Below are positions 1 to 9,179 of a stretch of DNA of 48,206 nucleotides, piece by piece. Under the pieces are notes generated by a model. The model saw only the letters and a program-made list of their open reading frames with translations. It did not search any database and was not told the origin of the DNA. Each line of letters begins with the position of its first letter. Within the stretch, counting starts at the first letter, position 1. The position numbers and the translations under genes are program-made. Source of the DNA: Streptococcus sp. (GTDB taxonomy: Bacteria > Bacillota > Bacilli > Lactobacillales > Streptococcaceae); contig NZ_JAPJPF010000001.1 of NCBI RefSeq assembly GCF_030825805.1, positions 1 to 48,206 of the forward strand, given 5' to 3'.

Positions 1-53
1 TCGACAATCCAAAAATAATTGAGAGGCTAGGACTTTTGTCCCAGCCTCTTTTT
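1..53 (+). repeat. Right end of dispersed terminator-bearing repeat (copy 1, truncated by window)
   Basis: This is the distal end of the element found whole at 13561-13746 and, inverted, at 42017-42199. It starts in the same CGACAATCCAAAAA.. context and ends in the hairpin GAGGCTAGGAC-TTTT-GTCCCAGCCTC followed by a T run. It should act as an intrinsic terminator for plus-strand transcription entering from the left. The rest of the copy lies outside the window. Confidence 0.8.
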
Positions 54-122
54 CTAGCTTTAGGAAAGTTGAGTTTCTTCCTTTCTTTTCCCTACCATTG
101 TGAGGCAGGAAAGTGACCAATC

Positions 123-926
123 TTAGTCGTCACCTTTTTTAGCAAGAAGGAAATCGCCGTCTGATTGTTTCACAAACGTTAACTTATATTGGTCTGAAGT
201 TGAAGATTTAAAACGGATTGTCATGGTAGTCACAATATCATTAGTTTTGTAGTCTTCATCTGCAGACAAGGAGAGAGAATAAATGGTATTATCTTTCAAC
301 ACTTCCTTGTAAGAAACGCCATCCTTACCAGTTTTGGAATCCCCGACTTTAAGCTTGTCATAGTAAGAAGAGGTCATGAAATTGTCCTCAGCTTCGTTAT
401 AATCCCCTGAATAATAGAGGTCCTGTAAATAATAGGTATCCCCCTCTTTCTTAAAGGTCAATCTCATATCACGAACGGTATGGTATTGAGAATAGGTATC
501 ATCCTGATCTTCTTTTAACTCGCCCCACTCTAAATCAATGAGATCTCTTCTAAATGAACCTTGTAAAGCTTTTCCGTGCTTATCCACAACATCTTCAATG
601 GATGTTCCCAAATTTGAAGTTGAGTAAGTACCAAGCTCGAGGTCAGCCAAATCAGTAATGTTCCATGTAAAATCAGTATCTTCTGGATCAATATACTTTC
701 CAGACTGATCGCGTTTTGATTCCCCTGCATCAGCTTTCGGATGAAGGGCAGGATAGGAACTTTTAGCACTATTTGCTGCACCCATAGAATGGCCGACGAA
801 GAGACCGATAATGACTCCTAAGACCGCAAAGCCACTAATACAAGCAATTAACAGACCTTTCCCTGGCTTCTTTTGATCACCAGTTTCTGGCACACCAAAT
901 GGTGCCTGTGATTGATTCGTATTCAT
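123..926 (-). CDS. Single-pass membrane protein with extracellular BLIP-like domain
   Basis: A 267-residue protein with a short Pro/Gln-rich cytoplasmic head (the motif APFG near residue 10), a Lys-rich stretch, one transmembrane helix at about residues 26-48, and a long outside domain. The outside domain has a GTSIEDVVDKHGK-type segment (about 107-119) followed by alternating beta-strand-like stretches. This recalls the SmpA/OmlA or BLIP-like fold, but I infer that from pattern only. It lies 21 bp downstream of a paralogue (948-2192) with the same architecture, so the two are probably co-transcribed. The start ATG has a GGAG about 11 nt upstream. The function is unknown; an envelope-stress or surface role is a guess. 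Confidence 0.7.
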   Translation of the reverse strand: MNTNQSQAPFGVPETGDQKKPGKGLLIACISGFAVLGVIIGLFVGHSMGAANSAKSSYPALHPKADAGESKRDQSGKYIDPEDTDFTWNITDLADLELGTYSTSNLGTSIEDVVDKHGKALQGSFRRDLIDLEWGELKEDQDDTYSQYHTVRDMRLTFKKEGDTYYLQDLYYSGDYNEAEDNFMTSSYYDKLKVGDSKTGKDGVSYKEVLKDNTIYSLSLSADEDYKTNDIVTTMTIRFKSSTSDQYKLTFVKQSDGDFLLAKKGDD

Positions 927-947
927 CTTTCATCTATCTCCTCTATA

Positions 948-2192
948 TTAAAAACGTTCTGGACCAATGTATAAGAAGTCCCCATCTGGTTGTGCTAAGA
1001 AGCGTAATGTCTTATAATCGTCTCCCACTTTAAGGTTGATCTTTGCAACCACTCGAGTAGAGTCATACTCTTCTCCATCAGCAGTGATTTTTGTCTCTGT
1101 ACCTATTTGAACATTTTGTTTATGTTTCTTCAAAACTTCCAATAAGGAGGTTCCACCTTTACCAGTTTTCTTATCTCCTTTTTTCAGATCTTTGAATTCT
1201 TTCGTGCTCATCTCACGATCTGTAGAAGTATCTTCATCTTCATCGTCTTCACTCGCATAGACTTCTTCCAAGTTAAAGGCTTCTACAGATTTCAAATAAT
1301 AGTTGCCATCCACTTTTTCAAATCTGAAATAAATATTTTGGTGAGAGGCGTTCTTTGCACGATCCCAAGTAAGAATCATGCCTTTCTTTTCATATTCGAC
1401 ACTGGTAGCCAATCCATAAGTTTCAACAATCTGATCAGCAGTCAAGCCATAACCGTCCTTGTTGCTATAACTTAATGCAGCAAGGTCTTTTAGGGTCCAA
1501 GTATAGATTACCTCATCCTTTTCTGTAATAAAGCCTGTCTTTGTTTTCTTAGCTTCTTCACTAGCACGGTCTAACCGTTTGGTACGTTTGGCATCTGCTT
1601 GAGGCTTAGATGAATGCCCCCAGAAATAGCCAGCTCCGCCACCGATCAAGCCACCAAGAAAGAGGGCAAGAATAGAAAAGACGATAAAGTTAGTCCATCC
1701 ACTCTTCGGTTTTGGTTGAACATTCCATTGTGATTGAAAGGCTTGAGGGTTCCCTTGTTGGTAGAAAGGATTATTTTCTACCTGTGGCGCTTGATTTTGG
1801 AAAAATTGTTCCTGTCCTCCAGTTTGTGGTCCTTCTACTGGAGAAGACTGTTGGAAGCCTTGCGCTCCTGGTGCACCAAATGGCTCATAAGCTGTTTGGC
1901 CATTTTGTACTCCAAAAGGGTCTTGGAAGTTTTGGCCCATTGAATCTTCAAGAGGTTCTTGAGCAGCCTGCCCCCCTTGTGCTCCAAAAGGCTCTTGGAC
2001 GGTTTGACCCGTTTGGGCTTCAAGAGGTGGTTGAACAGTTTGTTCGTTTTGTGCTCCAAAAGGTTCTTGAACAGTTTGTCCCTCTTGTGCTCCAAAAGGC
2101 TCTTGAACAGTTTGTCCCTCTTGTGTTCCAAAAGGCTCTTGAACAGTTTGTCCCTCTTGTGTTCCAAAAGGTGTCTTGTCTTCTGTTGTCAT
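948..2192 (-). CDS. Membrane protein with 12-residue PFG/QTVQE repeats and extracellular domain
   Basis: A 414-residue protein. Residues 8 to about 110 are tandem copies of a 12-residue motif of the type PFGxQxGQTVQE, degenerating toward the membrane. A Gln/Pro/Asn-rich linker, one transmembrane helix (about 169-192, Gly-rich), a basic stretch and an outside domain follow. The outside domain is related to the one in the downstream gene: both carry a (W)TxxDLA-L motif after the linker and a shared segment near the end. Translation starts at an ATG preceded by AAAGGAGAG. The repeat head is on the N-terminal, probably cytoplasmic, side, because there is no signal peptide ahead of it. I do not recognise a named function. 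Confidence 0.7.
   Translation of the reverse strand: MTTEDKTPFGTQEGQTVQEPFGTQEGQTVQEPFGAQEGQTVQEPFGAQNEQTVQPPLEAQTGQTVQEPFGAQGGQAAQEPLEDSMGQNFQDPFGVQNGQTAYEPFGAPGAQGFQQSSPVEGPQTGGQEQFFQNQAPQVENNPFYQQGNPQAFQSQWNVQPKPKSGWTNFIVFSILALFLGGLIGGGAGYFWGHSSKPQADAKRTKRLDRASEEAKKTKTGFITEKDEVIYTWTLKDLAALSYSNKDGYGLTADQIVETYGLATSVEYEKKGMILTWDRAKNASHQNIYFRFEKVDGNYYLKSVEAFNLEEVYASEDDEDEDTSTDREMSTKEFKDLKKGDKKTGKGGTSLLEVLKKHKQNVQIGTETKITADGEEYDSTRVVAKINLKVGDDYKTLRFLAQPDGDFLYIGPERF
1855..2171 (-). repeat. 36-bp tandem coding repeats (12-residue unit)
   Basis: At least seven to eight units encode variants of PFGAQEGQTVQE. The copies nearest the start codon are almost identical at DNA level and those further in have diverged, as expected for recent expansion at one end. 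Copy number should vary between strains. Reading frames seen on the opposite strand here are by-products of the repeat. Confidence 0.85.
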
Positions 2193-2271
2193 AATCTCTC
2201 CTTTACTAACAACCTTCGCTCATCGATCTTTCTACTTTTTTTGTGATCATAGTTTGACGTGCAAAGTATAA

Positions 2272-2291
2272 ATATAGTAGTTCTACTATAT
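2272..2291. promoter_or_regulatory. 9-bp perfect inverted repeat upstream of the paired membrane-protein genes
   Basis: ATATAGTAG-TT-CTACTATAT is a perfect dyad 80-100 bp before the 948-2192 start codon. It overlaps AT-rich hexamers (TATATT, TATACT on the minus strand) that could be the -10 region. It may be an operator, but no regulator family is recognised from the site. Confidence 0.4.
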
Positions 2292-2340
2292 CATAAAACA
2301 GTCTATTTTTCCACCTCATTCTGATATATGGAAAGCGATT

Positions 2341-2366
2341 AAAAAACGACCTCTTTCGAGATCGTT
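2341..2366 (-). terminator. Intrinsic terminator of pgi
   Basis: On the minus strand AACGATCTC-GAAA-GAGGTCGTT, with a GNRA-type tetraloop, is followed by a run of six T, 12 bp after the pgi stop codon. Confidence 0.85.
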
Positions 2367-2377
2367 TTGTCTGTCTA

Positions 2378-3727
2378 TTATAGACGAGCGTTGAGTTCTT
2401 TGCTCAATTCTTCAAATCCTGGTTTACCAAGAAGGGCAAACATGTTACGTTTGTAAGCTTCAACACCTGGTTGGTCAAATGGGTTGATAGCGTTCAAGTA
2501 ACCTGAAAGGGCGATGGCCAATTCGAAGAAGTAGATAGTGTATCCAAGAGTGAAGGCATCTTGCTCAGGAAGAGTCACGTACATGTTTGGCACGTCACCG
2601 TCAGTGTGGGCAAGAAGAACACCGTCAGTCGCTTTTTTGTTCACGAAGTCAACATCTTTTCCTTGGAGGTATCCAAGTCCATCAAGGTCTTCTTCCAAAG
2701 TAGGGATGATCACGTTCTTACGTGGTTTGTCAACACGGACAACTGTTTCAAACATGATACGAGTTCCTTCTTGGATAAATTGACCCAATGAGTGCAAGTC
2801 TGTTGAGAAGTTAGCTGAAGTTGGGTAAATACCTTTCTGGTCTTTCCCTTCTGACTCACCAGCCAATTGTTTCCACCATTCTGAGAAGTATTGAAGTGAT
2901 GGCTCATAGTTTACCAAGATTTCAGTTGCATAGCCTTTACGGTAAAGGATGTTACGAACTGCAGCATATTGGTAAGCTTCATTTTCAGCAATCTTATCTG
3001 AAGTGTAGTCTTTACGAGCTGCGTTCGCACCTTCCATAAGGGCTTTAATATCTGCACCTGATGCAGCGATTGGAAGCAATCCAACTGCAGTCAAGACTGA
3101 GAAGCGTCCACCGATGTCATCTGGGACTACAAATGTTTCCCAACCATTAGCATCTGCTTCAACCTTAACAGCACCTTTTTGGCGGTCAGTAGTAGCGTAG
3201 ATACGTTTGTTCGCTTCTTCTTGACCGTATTTCTTAACCAAGAGTTCTTTGAAGACACGGAAAGCGATGGCTGGTTCAGTTGTTGTACCTGATTTAGAAA
3301 TCACGTTTACTGAGAAGTCTTTATCTGCAACATACTCTACCAAGTCAGCAAGGTAAGTTGATGAGATAGAGTTTCCAGCGTAAAGGATTTGTGGAGCCTT
3401 GCGTTCTTCTTTTGTTTGCAAGTTTGCAAAGTGGTGGTTCAAGAAGTCAATGGCAGCTTTAGCACCAAGGTAAGATCCACCGATACCGATAACGACCAAA
3501 ACATCGCTGTCTGCTTTGATTTGTTCAGCAGCTTTCAAGATGCGGTCAAATTCTTCGCGGTCATAGTTTTCAGGAAGGTCCAACCAACCCAAGAAGTCGC
3601 TACCAGCACCAGTTCCTTTGCGGATTAATTCGTCTGCTGCTGTAACTTGTGCTTGCATGTATTCCACTTCATGTGGTGCAACAAATTTGTCTAATACTTT
3701 TGAATAATCAAATTTAATATGTGACAT
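2378..3727 (-). CDS. pgi: Glucose-6-phosphate isomerase
   Basis: A cytosolic enzyme that interconverts glucose-6-phosphate and fructose-6-phosphate, the second step of glycolysis. It has 449 residues, the usual length for Gram-positive Pgi. The phosphate-binding [13 protein letters not shown] segment is near residue 80, the [10 protein letters not shown] sugar-isomerase motif near 145, and the family signature [16 protein letters not shown] near 205. The ATG is preceded by a GGAGGAA ribosome binding site. The gene is monocistronic, with its own promoter (3756-3784) and terminator (2341-2366). A cre-like palindrome lies just upstream of the promoter, which fits carbon-catabolite control by CcpA. 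Confidence 0.98.
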   Translation of the reverse strand: MSHIKFDYSKVLDKFVAPHEVEYMQAQVTAADELIRKGTGAGSDFLGWLDLPENYDREEFDRILKAAEQIKADSDVLVVIGIGGSYLGAKAAIDFLNHHFANLQTKEERKAPQILYAGNSISSTYLADLVEYVADKDFSVNVISKSGTTTEPAIAFRVFKELLVKKYGQEEANKRIYATTDRQKGAVKVEADANGWETFVVPDDIGGRFSVLTAVGLLPIAASGADIKALMEGANAARKDYTSDKIAENEAYQYAAVRNILYRKGYATEILVNYEPSLQYFSEWWKQLAGESEGKDQKGIYPTSANFSTDLHSLGQFIQEGTRIMFETVVRVDKPRKNVIIPTLEEDLDGLGYLQGKDVDFVNKKATDGVLLAHTDGDVPNMYVTLPEQDAFTLGYTIYFFELAIALSGYLNAINPFDQPGVEAYKRNMFALLGKPGFEELSKELNARL

Positions 3728-3755
3728 AGTATTCCTCCAAAATTTCTTCTTCTCT

Positions 3756-3784
3756 ATGATATCGCTTTACCGGGATTTAATCAA
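3756..3784 (-). promoter_or_regulatory. Predicted sigma-70 promoter of pgi
   Basis: On the minus strand TTGATT, a 17-bp spacer and TATCAT place the start of transcription about 20 bp before the ribosome binding site of pgi. Confidence 0.7.
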
Positions 3785-3797
3785 GGGAAACCACCCT

Positions 3798-3812
3798 GTA
3801 AAACGTTTTCAT
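3798..3812. promoter_or_regulatory. cre-like palindrome upstream of pgi promoter
   Basis: TGTAAAACGTTTTCA has a perfect 10-bp AAAACGTTTT core but departs from the canonical catabolite-responsive element by one inserted base. It sits directly upstream of the -35 box, a position more typical of CcpA activation than repression. The binding itself is inferred. Confidence 0.4.
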
Positions 3813-3955
3813 TTGCTAATTTTTTTATTTTCACAAATCAAGCAACGACGCAATAGCAATCGTTTGCATATGGCGCCTTATTTTGATCAGAATATACAAA
3901 AAAAGAAGCTACTGATGAAGCTCCATTTTCACGCAATTATTCTTTGAATCCGCTA

Positions 3956-4430
3956 ATGAATTTTAGTTAAGCAGTTTAAAACAGTAGCTGTTTGCTCAAA
4001 GCATTTCTTTGAGGTAGCGGATAAGACTTGCAGTCTTGTTTCGTTAAGGTACTTTATCGGCGACTAATCGCTCATCCCCAAATAAATTTTAGTTAAGAAA
4101 TTTAACGCAGTAGCTGATTATGTTTTCTTCTTTCGCTTTTTAAGCTCAGAAGAAAACATAATCAGCTTTGCGGGGGTGGAACTACGAACAAACGTTCTGT
4201 TCCACTCCCATCCATTGCTCTAGAATTCATCTGCGTCCCTTGGACTTGATTCACTAAAAACTTCATCGGTTTACAGCTTTTTCCCTAACGGGAAAAACTG
4301 CATCCATTGCTCTAGGATTCATCTACGCCTTGGAGTTGACTCTATATATTTCGGAACGTAGTTCTCGCTTTGCTCGAACTGCGTCAATGCACCTAAGTTC
4401 ATCTTCGTCCCTTGGACTTGATTCACTAAG
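3956..4430. repeat. Hairpin and direct-repeat array in the pgi-ffs spacer
   Basis: This gene-free stretch is highly structured. A module of about 33 bp (AATTTTAGTTAAG..TTTAA..CAGTAGCTG) occurs at about 3957 and again at about 4086. Hairpins are CTCAAAG/CTTTGAG (3995-4013), AAGACT/AGTCTT (4023-4037), a perfect 19-bp stem (4113-4131 with 4148-4166), a 10-bp stem (4172-4209), one at 4274-4300 and one at 4360-4380. Three degenerate copies of a module of about 42 bp containing TTCATCTnCGTCCCTTGGACTTGA lie at about 4211, 4303 and 4388. The CTCAAAG-CTTTGAG part recalls the hairpin of pneumococcal BOX elements, from memory. I see no coding gene. Confidence 0.6.
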
Positions 4431-4437
4431 GTACATA

Positions 4438-4517
4438 GAAAAAGAGCACACAGTTCACTTCGCTTAGGGCTGCTGGATTCCTCCCCTGACCCGCTTCACG
4501 CAGAACTGTTGCTCCAC
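4438..4517 (-). ncRNA. ffs: Signal recognition particle RNA, small bacterial type (4.5S/scRNA)
   Basis: The minus strand carries the SRP Alu-less hairpin with the Ffh-binding core GGTCAGGGGAGGAATCCAGCAG (split here as GGTCAGG and GGAATCCAGCAG). It is flanked by complementary ends, GAGCAACAGTT at the 5' side with AACTGTGTGCTC at the 3' side, and followed by a T run. The RNA binds Ffh to target nascent membrane and secreted proteins to the translocon. An extended -10 (TGTTATACT, 4523-4531) sits seven bases upstream of the predicted 5' end. The ends are estimated from pairing. Its place beside tadA fits streptococcal genome order as I recall it. Confidence 0.93.
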
Positions 4518-4522
4518 TAATT

Positions 4523-4531
4523 AGTATAACA
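4523..4531 (-). promoter_or_regulatory. Extended -10 promoter of ffs
   Basis: TG-T-TATACT on the minus strand lies six to seven bases ahead of the predicted SRP RNA 5' end. No good -35 hexamer is visible, as is common for extended -10 promoters. Confidence 0.65.
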
Positions 4532-4558
4532 CAAACTTTCTTTTTTGGCTAATTTTCT

Positions 4559-5041
4559 TTACTTTTTCCTGCGATTTCTGAAAAAGTTCTGCATAATCGC
4601 CGCACATTCTTCTTCTAAAAGGCCGCTTTCAACCTCTACGCGATGATTCAACCGCTCATCCGTCAGGATATCGTAGAGACTGCCCCCAGCACCGAATTTC
4701 TGGTTTTTCGCCCCATAGATTACCTTGGGAATGCGAGCCAGACCGATGGCGCCACTGCACATGACACAGGGCTCAATCGTGACAAAAAGCGTCGTATCCA
4801 GCAAACGCCAGCTCTCTTCGTGCTGATTGGCTTCTTCGATCGCCATTACCTCCGCATGCATGACCGCTCGCTGCAATTCTTCTCGCGCGTTGTGCCCACG
4901 TCCAATGATCTCGCCGTCTTTGACAATGACACAGCCAATAGGAATTTCCTCATGGGCCAAGGCGATCTCTGCCTCTTTTAAAGCCTCTCGCATAAAAGCT
5001 TCTTTCTCTTCTAGGGTATAGTCTCTCACTTGTACACTCAC
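4559..5041 (-). CDS. tadA: tRNA-specific adenosine-34 deaminase
   Basis: Converts adenosine to inosine at the wobble base of tRNA-Arg(ACG), an essential modification. The 160-residue product belongs to the cytidine/deoxycytidylate deaminase family. It shows the catalytic zinc motif HAE (MHAEVMAIEEA, about residue 62) and PCVMC (about residue 92), which supply the His/Cys/Cys ligands and the proton-shuttling Glu. The predicted start is a GTG at 5041 with only a weak ribosome binding site, and a second in-frame GTG lies four codons in, so the exact start is uncertain. A TATAAT box at 5064-5069 sits about 25 bp upstream, so the gene has its own promoter and is separated from purA by terminators. 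Confidence 0.95.
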   Translation of the reverse strand: MSVQVRDYTLEEKEAFMREALKEAEIALAHEEIPIGCVIVKDGEIIGRGHNAREELQRAVMHAEVMAIEEANQHEESWRLLDTTLFVTIEPCVMCSGAIGLARIPKVIYGAKNQKFGAGGSLYDILTDERLNHRVEVESGLLEEECAAIMQNFFRNRRKK

Positions 5042-5081
5042 TTACTTTTTATGTTCTTGTTCTATTATATGATGAAGCCAG

Positions 5082-5106
5082 AAAAAAAGCCACCAATGGG
5101 TGACTT
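5082..5106 (-). terminator. Hairpin with T run between purA and tadA
   Basis: On the minus strand AAGTCACC-CATT-GGTGGCTT is followed by seven T. It would stop purA read-through just before the tadA promoter. It is the second terminator in this gap, after 5214-5243. Confidence 0.65.
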
Positions 5107-5122
5107 CTTATAGGGAGATATT

Positions 5123-5197
5123 ATGAAAAAAAGTTTGGATTCTAAACAAAGTTGGGAGGTCTTTGTTTATGGTCTTAGTATAGACCACAGGGCTTAA
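5123..5197 (+). CDS. Candidate 24-residue small ORF opposite the purA-tadA gap
   Basis: An ATG with a GGGAGATATT ribosome binding site opens a 24-codon frame ending in TAA (peptide begins MKKSLDSKQSWEVF). It lies on the opposite strand in the gap between tadA and purA. I recognise no family. It could be a genuine small protein, a remnant of a longer gene or chance. Its first half overlaps an inverted repeat (AAACAAAG..CTTTGTTT), which argues for some caution. Confidence 0.25.
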   Translation: MKKSLDSKQSWEVFVYGLSIDHRA

Positions 5198-5213
5198 AGT
5201 ATTCTTAAGACTC

Positions 5214-5243
5214 AAAAAAGTTGAGAGAGACTCCCAACTTTTA
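5214..5243 (-). terminator. Intrinsic terminator of purA
   Basis: AAAGTTG..TCAACTTT with a T run on the minus strand, six bases past the purA stop codon. Confidence 0.8.
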
Positions 5244-5248
5244 TTGAA

Positions 5249-6610
<1,362 letters not shown>

Positions 6611-6619
6611 TTATACCTC

Positions 6620-6648
6620 ATTATATGAAAAATTTGACAATTTTTCAA
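6620..6648 (-). promoter_or_regulatory. Predicted promoter of purA
   Basis: TTGAAA, 17 bp, TATAAT on the minus strand, about 80 bp before the purA start. The leader between them holds the AAAGGA and the palindrome. Confidence 0.75.
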
Positions 6649-6837
6649 GGAGGGTTCATCATTTCATTTGTTTTTTCTCTTATGTAGACGAATTACATTT
6701 TTACAAAATATGTATTTTCTGAATTTTAGTACTTAATTTAAAATAAAAGTTCGGAATTTTTGTAAAATCGTAGCGGAAATTTGCTTTCTTTTTCCGTTTG
6801 TAATAGACTAAAATAACTACCATAGGACGGTGAAACG

Positions 6838-9093
6838 ATGACGATTAATCAATTACTGCAGAAACTGGATACATCAAGCCCTATTCTCCAAGCGACCTTT
6901 GGTCTGGAGAGGGAAAATCTGCGAGTGACAACTGATGGACACTTAGCTCAAACTGCTCATCCGAGTCAGCTTGGTTCCCGCAATTTCCACCCGACCATCC
7001 AAACAGACTTCAGCGAACAACAACTGGAACTAATTACACCTATTGCTCACTCTACTAAGGAAGCGCGGCGCTTACTGGGAGCTATCAGCGATGTGGCAGG
7101 CCGCTCAATTGACCAGAGTGAATGCCTGTGGCCTCTGTCCATGCCACCGCAGCTGACTGAAGAAGATATTATCATCGCCCGTCTGGAAAACGAATACGAA
7201 CGCCACTACCGAGAAGGTTTAGCGAAAAAATATGGCAAAAAACTACAGGCCATCTCTGGTATCCACTACAACATGGAGCTAGGGAAAGATCTGGTCGCTG
7301 CTCTCTTTCAAGTCAGCTCCTATCATTTACTCAAGGACTTTAAAAATGACCTCTATCTCAAACTGGCTCGAAACTTTCTGCGTTTCCGATGGCTCTTAAC
7401 CTATCTCTACGGTGCTGCTCCTCTGGCAGAAGCCGGCTTCTACAGTCAGGAATACCCGCAGCCTATCCGCTCTTTTCGCAACAGCAACTATGGCTATGTC
7501 AATGACGAGAATATTCAGGTGTCCTACACTTCTTTGGAGCAATATGTAACCGATATTGACAACTACGTTCAGTCTGGCGAGCTCAGTGCTGAAAAAGAAT
7601 TTTACTCAGCCGTTCGCTTCCGTGGACAGAAGCACAATCGCGCCTATCTGGAGCAGGGTATCACCTATCTGGAATTCCGCTGCTTCGATCTCAATCCTTT
7701 TGACCATTTGGGCATTAGCCAAGAGACCTTAGATACTGTCCATCTCTTTTTACTGGGCCTGCTCTGGCTAGATGATGTAGAAAATGTTGATGCAGTATTA
7801 AAAGCTGCCCATGATTTGAACCAGAAAATTGCTTGTAGCCACCCGCTGACTGCCCTGCCAGATGAGGCAGACAGCTCAGCCCTTCTCCAAGCCATGGAAG
7901 AGCTCATCCAGCATTTTGAACTGCCAACTTACTATCAAACTTTGCTGGACCAGATGAGAGAGGCTCTCTTACATCCTCAGCTGACACTGTCAGGACAGCT
8001 CCTGCCCCATATCCAGCAAGATTCCTTAACAGCTTTTGGTCTAGAAAAAGCAGAAGAATACCACCGCTATGCCTGGACTGCTCCTTATGCCCTCAAAGGC
8101 TACGAAAATATGGAACTGTCCACCCAGATGCTACTCTTTGATGCTATTCAAAAGGGGCTAAATGTCGAAATTTTAGATGAAAAGGACCAATTTCTCAAGC
8201 TTTGGCATGGTAGTCATGTAGAATATGTCAAGAACGGCAATATGACCTCCAAGGATAACTATGTCATCCCTTTGGCCATGGCCAATAAAACAGTCACCAA
8301 AAAGATTTTGGCAGCAGCTGACTTTCCCGTTCCGGCTGGAGCAGAATTTTCTTCTCTAGAAGAGGGACTGGCCTACTACCCTTTGATTAAGAACCGAGAA
8401 ATTGTTGTCAAACCCAAGTCAACCAACTTCGGACTGGGCATCTCTATCTTCCAAGAGCCAGCTAGCCTGGAAGCTTATCACAAGGCTCTGGAGATTGCTT
8501 TTTCAGAAGATGTCGCCGTCTTAGTGGAGGAATTTATCGCTGGAACGGAGTACCGCTTCTTTGTCTTAGACGGACAATGCCAAGCAGTCCTCTTGCGAGT
8601 GGCGGCCAATGTCGTCGGAGACGGTCAGCATACCGTGAGAGAATTGATTGCCATCAAAAATGACAATCCTCTGCGGGGCCGAGATCATCGTTCACCGCTT
8701 GAAATCATTGAACTGGGGGACATTGAACTGCTCATGCTGGACCAGCAAGGCTATGGACCAGATGATATCCTGCCTGCTGGAGTCAAGGTTGACTTGCGGC
8801 GCAATTCCAACATTTCTACTGGCGGAGACTCGATTGATGTCACAGACAGCATGCACCCATCTTATAAGGAACTCGCTGCGGACATGGCAAAGGCTATGGG
8901 AGCCTGGGCCTGTGGCGTTGATCTCATCATCCCTGACAGCTCTGCTATTTCCACAAAGGAAAATCCCAACTGTACCTGCATCGAGCTCAACTTCAATCCT
9001 TCTATGTATATGCACACCTATTGTGCTGAGGGGCCGGGACAAAGCATTACTCCGAAAATACTAGCTAAACTTTTCCCAGAAATGGACCTATAA
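6838..9093 (+). CDS. gshF: Bifunctional glutamate-cysteine ligase/glutathione synthetase
   Basis: Makes glutathione from glutamate, cysteine and glycine in two ATP-dependent steps on one polypeptide. The 751-residue length fits the GshF/GshAB fusion of streptococci. Residues 1 to about 460 are a GshA-type glutamate-cysteine ligase (FGLERENLRV near the N-terminus, SGIHYNMEL near 140, and EFRCFDLNPFDHLG near 280). The C-terminal part from about 480 is an ATP-grasp domain with KPKSTNFGLGI near 525, the acidic EEFIAGTEYRFFVL near 560 and ELNFNPSMYMHTY near 720. The ribosome binding site is weak (AGGACGG). A terminator follows. The gene is a single cistron divergent from purA and should support peroxide and metal resistance. 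Confidence 0.97.
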   Translation: MTINQLLQKLDTSSPILQATFGLERENLRVTTDGHLAQTAHPSQLGSRNFHPTIQTDFSEQQLELITPIAHSTKEARRLLGAISDVAGRSIDQSECLWPLSMPPQLTEEDIIIARLENEYERHYREGLAKKYGKKLQAISGIHYNMELGKDLVAALFQVSSYHLLKDFKNDLYLKLARNFLRFRWLLTYLYGAAPLAEAGFYSQEYPQPIRSFRNSNYGYVNDENIQVSYTSLEQYVTDIDNYVQSGELSAEKEFYSAVRFRGQKHNRAYLEQGITYLEFRCFDLNPFDHLGISQETLDTVHLFLLGLLWLDDVENVDAVLKAAHDLNQKIACSHPLTALPDEADSSALLQAMEELIQHFELPTYYQTLLDQMREALLHPQLTLSGQLLPHIQQDSLTAFGLEKAEEYHRYAWTAPYALKGYENMELSTQMLLFDAIQKGLNVEILDEKDQFLKLWHGSHVEYVKNGNMTSKDNYVIPLAMANKTVTKKILAAADFPVPAGAEFSSLEEGLAYYPLIKNREIVVKPKSTNFGLGISIFQEPASLEAYHKALEIAFSEDVAVLVEEFIAGTEYRFFVLDGQCQAVLLRVAANVVGDGQHTVRELIAIKNDNPLRGRDHRSPLEIIELGDIELLMLDQQGYGPDDILPAGVKVDLRRNSNISTGGDSIDVTDSMHPSYKELAADMAKAMGAWACGVDLIIPDSSAISTKENPNCTCIELNFNPSMYMHTYCAEGPGQSITPKILAKLFPEMDL

Positions 9094-9098
9094 AGTAA

Positions 9099-9130
9099 GA
9101 AAACGCAGAAGATGTCTCTGCGTTTTTGTT
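9099..9130 (+). terminator. Intrinsic terminator of gshF
   Basis: AAAACGCAGA-AGATGTC-TCTGCGTTTTT lies immediately after the gshF stop codon. Confidence 0.85.
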
Positions 9131-9179
9131 TTGTAACCGAGGTAGAGTTTTAGATGATAACCTAAAAAGATTAAGCATG

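Noticed and set aside
1712..2194. Leu/Val-rich plus-strand frame of 160 codons
   Set aside because: By-product of the PFG/QTVQE tandem repeats read on the wrong strand; repetitive translation only.
3756..3947. 63-codon plus-strand frame upstream of pgi
   Set aside because: It overlaps the pgi promoter and cre-like site, with no ribosome binding site and no similarity I recognise.
3956..4430. Possible CRISPR array from the three degenerate repeats near ffs
   Set aside because: Repeats are imperfect, of unequal length, separated by hairpins rather than unique spacers, and no cas gene is present.
6838..9093. gshF as a recently acquired island
   Set aside because: It has no flanking repeats, IS or tRNA, and its base use looks similar to its neighbours by eye. 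A codon-usage calculation and comparison with relatives would be needed to claim transfer.
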